Assembly (NCBI GenBank): GCA_035606235.1
Contig: DATNFU010000025.1
Coordinates: 1 to 64,000 of the forward strand
Length of the DNA stretch: 64,000 bases
Direction: 5' to 3'
Source: 66-474 sp035606235
GTDB lineage: Bacteria > Pseudomonadota > Gammaproteobacteria > Xanthomonadales > Rhodanobacteraceae
The notes beneath the pieces were generated by a model. That model did no database searches, was not told the origin of the DNA, and saw only the letters and a program-made list of their open reading frames with translations. Below are positions 59,769 through 64,000 of this stretch, piece by piece. The number at the start of each line of letters is the position of its first letter. The stretch's first letter is position 1. Position numbers and translations under genes: made by a program.

Positions 59769-60593
59769 TTATTTGAATCCCCGCTCCGATTGTATGCGCT
59801 CCCACGCCTGGTTGATCTCGCTGGCGCGCTGTTCGGCGCGACGGCGCAGGTCTTCCGGCGCGCCTGCCAGGCGATCCGGATGATGTTCGCTGATCAATTT
59901 GCGGTAGGCACGTTTGACGGTGCGCTCATCTGCATCGCGCGATACGCCCAGCACCACGTAAGGATCGGGGCCGGCGGACGTGCGCGGCGGCGGTCGCCAG
60001 CCGTTGCCATGGTGCGCGTGCGCATGTGCGTGCGCGTAGGCGCCAGCGCCGGCCGCATTCCAGACGAAACCCTTCATCGCCAGCAACGCCATCAATTGCA
60101 GTTCGCTGACGTGCAGCGACCAGGCGAAACGCCGCAGCAATTTCATCTTTTCGGCCGTGGGCGGCCCTTCGGCCAGCGCGGTTTCCGCCACCATGTCCAG
60201 CAGCGGCATCACGTAACTGCGCCGAAGTGCGCACCAGGTGCGCAGGTCGCCGATCGCGAGACCGGCGTCGTAACCGGGCGCCTTGCCCTTGTTGAAGGCC
60301 TCGATCGCGCGACGGCGCCAGAGCGCGTCGAGATTCAGCCGCGTCATCAGGCGTTCGCTGACCGCGATCTCGGCTTCCGACACGCGGCCGTCGGTTTTGG
60401 CGATGGCGCCCAGCAAGGCGAACAGTGGTTCGATGAAACCCAGCGGCTCGCCCCCGCGCGCGAACGCGCGCAGCATCGCGACATCCACGGCGTGGCCGAT
60501 CAGCAACCCGAGCAGCGCGGCGGGAAAGCTCTTGAATATAAGCAGCCCGACCAGGAAGCCGGCCAGCTTGCCCAGATAATGCAGGCCGCGCAC
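59769..60593 (-). CDS. djlA: DjlA-like membrane co-chaperone (TerB + J domain)
   Basis: Type III DnaJ protein that activates DnaK at the inner membrane. 274 residues: N-terminal hydrophobic segment (YLGKLAGFLVGLLIFKSFPA, GLLIGHAVD) with glycine-rich form as in DjlA; TerB-like domain (FIEPLFALLGAIAKTDGRVS to about 175); a His/Ala linker (GAYAHAHAHAHHGNG); and a C-terminal J domain (DPYVVLGVSRDADERTVKRA) with intact HPD (ISEHHPDRL). Starts one base after the cytochrome c gene stop. Confidence 0.92.
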   Translation of the reverse strand: MRGLHYLGKLAGFLVGLLIFKSFPAALLGLLIGHAVDVAMLRAFARGGEPLGFIEPLFALLGAIAKTDGRVSEAEIAVSERLMTRLNLDALWRRRAIEAFNKGKAPGYDAGLAIGDLRTWCALRRSYVMPLLDMVAETALAEGPPTAEKMKLLRRFAWSLHVSELQLMALLAMKGFVWNAAGAGAYAHAHAHAHHGNGWRPPPRTSAGPDPYVVLGVSRDADERTVKRAYRKLISEHHPDRLAGAPEDLRRRAEQRASEINQAWERIQSERGFK

Positions 60594-60594
60594 G

Positions 60595-60912
60595 TCAGCG
60601 GCCCGCCTGTGCGGTCGAGGTGCACGGCAGCGCGGAATACCAATGCGCCAATTGCCGCATCTCAGCCTCCGACAGCGGCCCGGTCGCCGCGCGCATCACC
60701 GCCACGTCGCGCGCGCCGCGCTTGTAGCCGTGCAGCGCGTCCAGCAGGTACTGCTCATTCTGGCCGGCGAGGTTCGGCGCACCGGGAATGCGGGCGTGCC
60801 CATCGGCGCCGTGACACGCCGCGCACAGGCCCAGCCGCGCGGGTGGCGGCGCGGCGGACGCGGCGGCGGCGACCGCCAGTGCGGAAAGAAAGACAAGAGA
60901 TCGCATCGTCAT
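60595..60912 (-). CDS. Small class I cytochrome c
   Basis: About 105 residues (ATG 60912; 60906 and 60924 also possible). Signal peptide (MRSLVFLSALAVAAAASA), then heme motif CAACH (LGLCAACHGADGHARIPGAP) and axial Met near VAVMRAATGPLSE. Periplasmic electron carrier of the c553/c4-like type. Co-directional with djlA (stop and start nearly touching), probably one transcript. Confidence 0.88.
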   Translation of the reverse strand: MTMRSLVFLSALAVAAAASAAPPPARLGLCAACHGADGHARIPGAPNLAGQNEQYLLDALHGYKRGARDVAVMRAATGPLSEAEMRQLAHWYSALPCTSTAQAGR

Positions 60913-61009
60913 CTTCGCGGGCATGAACCAGAGAAGTTTAGCAGCGCCGGATGTTTCGTCCGACGAGAGGGTTTCGTCCATCCCAGACGACCGCAGTGAC
61001 GATCCGGAA

Positions 61010-61084
61010 CCAGTGACTTTGCTTCGGAAAGGCATCGGGTTCCGGGCCCGCAGGGTTTACCGGATGCGGCCCGGAATGACGGAG
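61010..61084. repeat. Degenerate intergenic repeat upstream of purC
   Basis: CCAGTGACTTTGCTT, AAAGGCATCGGGTTCC and CCGGAATGACGGAG. The first two parts recur in order at 62186-62240 downstream of purC. Confidence 0.4.
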
Positions 61085-61119
61085 ACGAGCTTGCCCCCGT
61101 TAAACTTGTCCTCTCCAGA

Positions 61120-62031
61120 ATGCGGAACGCCATCGTGCCCACCATCCTGCACGCCTCGCACCTGCCCGGCCTCGAACTCCTGCATCGCGGCAAGGTGCGC
61201 GATGTTTACGCCCTCTCCCAGGATCGCCTGTTGATTGTCGCCACCGATCGGCTATCCGCGTTCGACGTGGTGCTGCCCGATCCGATCCCGGGCAAAGGCG
61301 AGATGCTGACGCAGATTTCCAATTTCTGGTTCGGCAAGACCGCACACCTAGTGCCCAATCACCTGACCGGAGTGCCGGTTGCCGAGGTGCTGCCTGCGAG
61401 CGTTGATCCGCACCTGTATGAAAAGCGCGCGGTGGTGGCGAAGCGCCTGACGCCGGTGCCGATCGAAGCGATCGCGCGGGGTTATCTGATCGGTTCGGGC
61501 TGGAAGGATTACCAGGCCAGTGGTTCGCTGTGCGGCATGACGTTGCCTTCTGGCTTGCGCCAGGCCGAGCAACTGCCGCAGCCGATGTTCACGCCGTCCA
61601 CCAAAGCACCATCCGGATCGCATGACGAGAACATCGGTTACGACGTGGTGGTGCAAGCCATCGGCGAGGACCTCGCGGACCAGGTGCGGGATGCCACGCT
61701 CGCGATTTACAGCTTCGCCGCGACGTACGCCGCACAGCGCGGCATCCTCATCGCCGACACCAAATTCGAGTTCGGCACCGATGCGGACGGCAAGCTGTAC
61801 GTGATGGATGAAATGCTGACCCCCGATTCCTCGCGCTTCTGGCCGGCGGATCAGTATCGCGTCGGCATCAGCCCGCCAAGCTACGACAAGCAGTTCGTGC
61901 GTGATTACCTGGAAACACTGGACTGGAACAAGCGCTCGCCCGGTCCGGTGTTGCCACGCGAAGTGATTGACGGCACCGCGGCGAAGTACGCCGAGGCGTT
62001 GCGCAAACTCGCGGGGATTGCGCTGGATTGA
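61120..62031 (+). CDS. purC: Phosphoribosylaminoimidazole-succinocarboxamide synthase
   Basis: SAICAR synthase of purine synthesis (CAIR + Asp + ATP). 303 residues from ATG 61120; GTG 61135 (PTILHASHLPGL) fits the xanthomonad N-terminus as well. Motifs: HRGKVRDVYALSQDRLLIVA, DRLSAFDVVLPDPIPGKGEM, IEAIARGYLIGSGWKDYQ, HDENIGYDVVV, LIADTKFEFGTDADGKLYVM, DEMLTPDSSRFWPADQY. Single gene, not fused. Degenerate repeat copies flank it on both sides. Confidence 0.96.
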   Translation: MRNAIVPTILHASHLPGLELLHRGKVRDVYALSQDRLLIVATDRLSAFDVVLPDPIPGKGEMLTQISNFWFGKTAHLVPNHLTGVPVAEVLPASVDPHLYEKRAVVAKRLTPVPIEAIARGYLIGSGWKDYQASGSLCGMTLPSGLRQAEQLPQPMFTPSTKAPSGSHDENIGYDVVVQAIGEDLADQVRDATLAIYSFAATYAAQRGILIADTKFEFGTDADGKLYVMDEMLTPDSSRFWPADQYRVGISPPSYDKQFVRDYLETLDWNKRSPGPVLPREVIDGTAAKYAEALRKLAGIALD

Positions 62032-62185
62032 GGGGTGCTGTGCGCCGAGAGAAGCATGTTGCGCTTATCACCGACCTGAAATCGTCATTCAGACTCGGCC
62101 AAGCCGCGATCCGGACACGTTCGTTAGGAACGTAGTGAACACCGAAGGCTGGCCCGTGGGGCAAAATCCATGGAAGGCCAAGTAA

Positions 62186-62240
62186 CCCAGCGACTTTGCT
62201 TTGCCCTCCAAGGCACCGGGTTCCCGCTTTCAAGGGAACG
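62186..62240. repeat. Degenerate intergenic repeat downstream of purC
   Basis: CCCAGCGACTTTGCTTTGCC, AAGGCACCGGGTTCCCG and CTTTCAAGGGAACG. It matches the copy at 61010-61055 and recalls the 'GTTCCCGCTTTCGCGGGAA' intergenic repeat. Confidence 0.4.
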
Positions 62241-62276
62241 ACCAAGGTGCATGGTCACACGTTGTAAGATCATCCC

Positions 62277-62744
62277 ATGCGCACCATCCACGACTGGTTC
62301 GGCAGTTACAGCGCCGATCATCAGAATGAAACCAACCGCGCGATCCACTGGTTGTGCGTGCCGGTGATTCTGTGGTGCGTGATCGCGCTGCTGTGGCTGA
62401 TCCCGGTGCCGGAAGCGATCGGGCGCGCAGGGTTCTGGGCATTCATCGCGATGTTCGCCGCGTTCCTGTTCTATTACTTCAAGCTGTCGCGACCGCTCGG
62501 GCTGGCGATGGCAATGGTGTTCATCGTGTTCTCGCTGATCGCCGAAGGCGCCTATCGCGCGCTGGGGCCGCAGCACTTGCTGTGGCTGGCGATCGCGCTG
62601 TTCGTGATCGCGTGGATCGGCCAGTTTGTCGGGCACATCATCGAAGGCAAGCGGCCTTCGTTCTTCACTGATCTGGCATACCTGCTGATCGGGCCGGCCT
62701 GGCTGACCGGCAAGCTGATGCGACGCGCGGGCATCTCTTACTGA
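62277..62744 (+). CDS. Mpo1-like (DUF962) membrane protein
   Basis: A 155-residue integral membrane protein of the DUF962/YGL010w family. Yeast Mpo1 is a 2-hydroxy fatty acid dioxygenase. Family histidines are present: SADHQNETNRAIHWLCVPVI (HxxxxNxxxHxxG-like N-terminus) and WIGQFVGHIIEGKRPSF, giving the Mpo1 pattern QxxGHxxxEGxxP. Four helices. Substrate in bacteria unknown. Confidence 0.88.
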   Translation: MRTIHDWFGSYSADHQNETNRAIHWLCVPVILWCVIALLWLIPVPEAIGRAGFWAFIAMFAAFLFYYFKLSRPLGLAMAMVFIVFSLIAEGAYRALGPQHLLWLAIALFVIAWIGQFVGHIIEGKRPSFFTDLAYLLIGPAWLTGKLMRRAGISY

Positions 62745-63523
62745 AGCTCGCGATTGAGCAGCGCCGCCAGGCGAGCCCCGGCTTGACGCAATCTTTCTTC
62801 CGCGATCGGGCGTTCGCGCTGCACATAGCGCTCGTCGATCACGCGCGAACGCGGATAGATGTCGCCGTCGCGCACGATGCGGCAGGATTCTTCGGCCCAT
62901 TGCGCAGGCGTGCCTTCGGGAATCGGTTTCGTGCGAGCCGTATTGGCGGCGATCTCATCAGCATACGCGCGATAGCCCAGATGCCGCGCATTCAACAGCG
63001 TCGAATCCCAGATCGCGTGCAGGTTGGTGCCGCGATCGTGCCAGCGCACCTGATAATCATTGCCGCCCGCATCATCGCGGTAACTGGCATGCAATGGCTG
63101 GTGGGCATCGGCAACGAAATGCACAACAAAGTCCAGCGCCTGCGCGCGCTCGACGCCAGGGCGCGAACGGTCGCCGAGAATGGCCGCGTAATGTTCGGTG
63201 GCCGCGACCACGCATTTCCCGCGCGGACAATCGCGCGGCGGATCGTAAACACAATCGCCGGAATGGAAGTTGACGAAATGCAGCCGCGAGGTGCGCTTGA
63301 ACAAGGCCGGATCGGATTCACGCAGATCGTCCGCCCAGGTCGCGACATCCGCCAACTTGCGCGTGCCTTGCAATGCCAGCAGTTCATCGACTTGGATGCT
63401 CGCCGCCGGCGTCAATTGCCGTTGCGCCAGTTGCGCCACGATGCGATGCCCGAGCACACCCCAGGCGAAGGCCGGTGGCGCCAACAGCAGCAATGCGCAA
63501 ACGAAGAACCGGCGCAGGTGCAT
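62738..63523 (-). CDS. S1/P1-type secreted nuclease
   Basis: Zinc-dependent secreted nuclease for single-stranded nucleic acids. ATG 63523 (MHLRRFFVCALLLLAPPAFA); 261 residues. Cleavage after AFA exposes Trp as mature residue 1, the Zn ligand of the family. Further ligands in WGVLGHRIVAQLAQ, LHFVNFHSGDCVY, FVVHFVADAHQPLH and GTNLHAIWDSTLL. Overlaps the convergent Mpo1-like gene by 7 bp. Likely phosphate/nucleotide scavenging. Confidence 0.92.
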   Translation of the reverse strand: MHLRRFFVCALLLLAPPAFAWGVLGHRIVAQLAQRQLTPAASIQVDELLALQGTRKLADVATWADDLRESDPALFKRTSRLHFVNFHSGDCVYDPPRDCPRGKCVVAATEHYAAILGDRSRPGVERAQALDFVVHFVADAHQPLHASYRDDAGGNDYQVRWHDRGTNLHAIWDSTLLNARHLGYRAYADEIAANTARTKPIPEGTPAQWAEESCRIVRDGDIYPRSRVIDERYVQRERPIAEERLRQAGARLAALLNRELQ

Positions 63524-63525
63524 CG

Positions 63526-64000
63526 TCAATCCAGCCCGGCCGCATCCAAGGGCAGCTTGAGATAACGCCGACCGCTGGCGTCCGCCGGCGGCAGGCTTCC
63601 CGCCCGGATATTCACCTGCAATGCCGGCCACAGCAGCTTCGGCACCGCGAGCGTCGCGTCGCGTGCGTGACGCATCGCCACGAACTGCGCTTCGGTGGCA
63701 TCACGCGTGACATGCGTGTTGTCGCGCTGCTGTTCGCCGATCGTGCTTTGCGCGCGCGGCGGCTCGCCTTGCTTCGGATAGTCATGGCAGAAGAACACGC
63801 GCGTTTCATCCGGCAACGCATACAGCCGTTGCACCGAGCGGAACAGCGTGGCCGCATCGCCGCCGGGAAAATCGCAACGCGCGCTGCCGAGCGCGGGGGC
63901 AAACAGCGTGTCGCCGACAAACACCGCGTCATCGATGTGATAGCTCAGCCCGTCCGGCGTGTGTCCCGGCGTGGCGATCGCCTGGATTTCCAGTTCGCCC
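63526..64000 (-). CDS. MBL-fold metallo-hydrolase (5' end outside window)
   Basis: C-terminal 157 residues of a metallo-beta-lactamase-fold protein; the N-terminus with the HxHxDH motif lies beyond base 64000. Visible: ATPGHTPDGLSYHIDDAVFV, GDTLFAPALGSARCDFPGGD and RVFFCHDYPKQGEPP, holding the His of motif 3, the bridging Asp and the last His. The GSARCDFPGGD stretch resembles ETHE1/Blh-type persulfide dioxygenase-like proteins rather than glyoxalase II. Ends 2 bp before the nuclease start. Confidence 0.85.
   Translation of the reverse strand, partial: GELEIQAIATPGHTPDGLSYHIDDAVFVGDTLFAPALGSARCDFPGGDAATLFRSVQRLYALPDETRVFFCHDYPKQGEPPRAQSTIGEQQRDNTHVTRDATEAQFVAMRHARDATLAVPKLLWPALQVNIRAGSLPPADASGRRYLKLPLDAAGLD

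Overview
The window is GC-rich chromosomal DNA of a gammaproteobacterium, most likely of the order Xanthomonadales (Lysobacterales), near the Rhodanobacteraceae. The clues are a Clp-type CRP homologue next to speD, trpE / trpG-trpD-trpC laid out as in xanthomonads, a single-gene L-serine dehydratase, a PdsS/PdsR-type two-component system, cioAB-type cytochrome bd, and many small palindromic intergenic repeats. I see no prophage, CRISPR array, complete insertion sequence or plasmid-type gene. Nearly everything is housekeeping or core physiology. Species-level assignment is not possible from the sequence alone.

Layout. 1-6052 (minus strand): the assembly-ATPase and pseudopilin half of a type II secretion operon, gspE-F-G-H-I-J-K, with gspK cut by the window edge. 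6182-10288: a small secreted Ser/Gly-rich protein, sdaA, a glutaredoxin-like protein, and a yceI-cytochrome b561-yceI operon. 10405-13941: a giant propeller hybrid sensor kinase, followed by pepA. 15781-18014: lptF-lptG (LPS export), then an RDD membrane protein, xerD, dsbC, purL and a methyltransferase. 25503-30110: a propeller/PAS/GGDEF/EAL protein. 30200-37002: a ygfB-like gene, pepP, an AcvB/VirJ-like hydrolase, a DoxX protein and an MprF-like aminoacyl-phosphatidylglycerol synthase/flippase. 37150-39670: cioAB quinol oxidase. 39811-42738: a coiled-coil protein, zapA, 6S RNA, 5-formyl-THF cyclo-ligase, an EVE-domain protein and rpiA. 42861-46130: tRNA-Gln, rpsI, rplM, a GlcF-like Fe-S protein and coq7. 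46178-50888: a TonB-dependent receptor, speD, clp and a HAD hydrolase. 50926-55461: the trp genes, including an antibiotic-biosynthesis-monooxygenase-like gene between trpD and trpC. 55539-58350: the pdsS-pdsR two-component pair without a sortase. 58742-64000: a HicB-like remnant, rpe, djlA, a small cytochrome c, purC, an Mpo1-like protein, an S1/P1 nuclease and a truncated MBL-fold hydrolase.

Functional links. The window is rich in signal transduction. Two large Reg_prop propeller sensors have different outputs, phosphorelay and c-di-GMP turnover. The Clp homologue keeps the glutamate that in Xanthomonas Clp goes with c-di-GMP rather than cAMP control, so a c-di-GMP-to-Clp circuit is plausible. 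The AcvB-like and MprF-like genes sit close together and may form a synthesis/hydrolysis pair for aminoacylated phosphatidylglycerol. The most unusual layer is non-coding: several families of short palindromic repeats lie between genes and in places have been built into proteins (the GspH/GspI termini and the TrpG C-terminal tail). I did not find a convincing wholly new system. The repeat families, the sortase-less PdsSR pair and the AcvB/MprF pairing deserve the closest second look.
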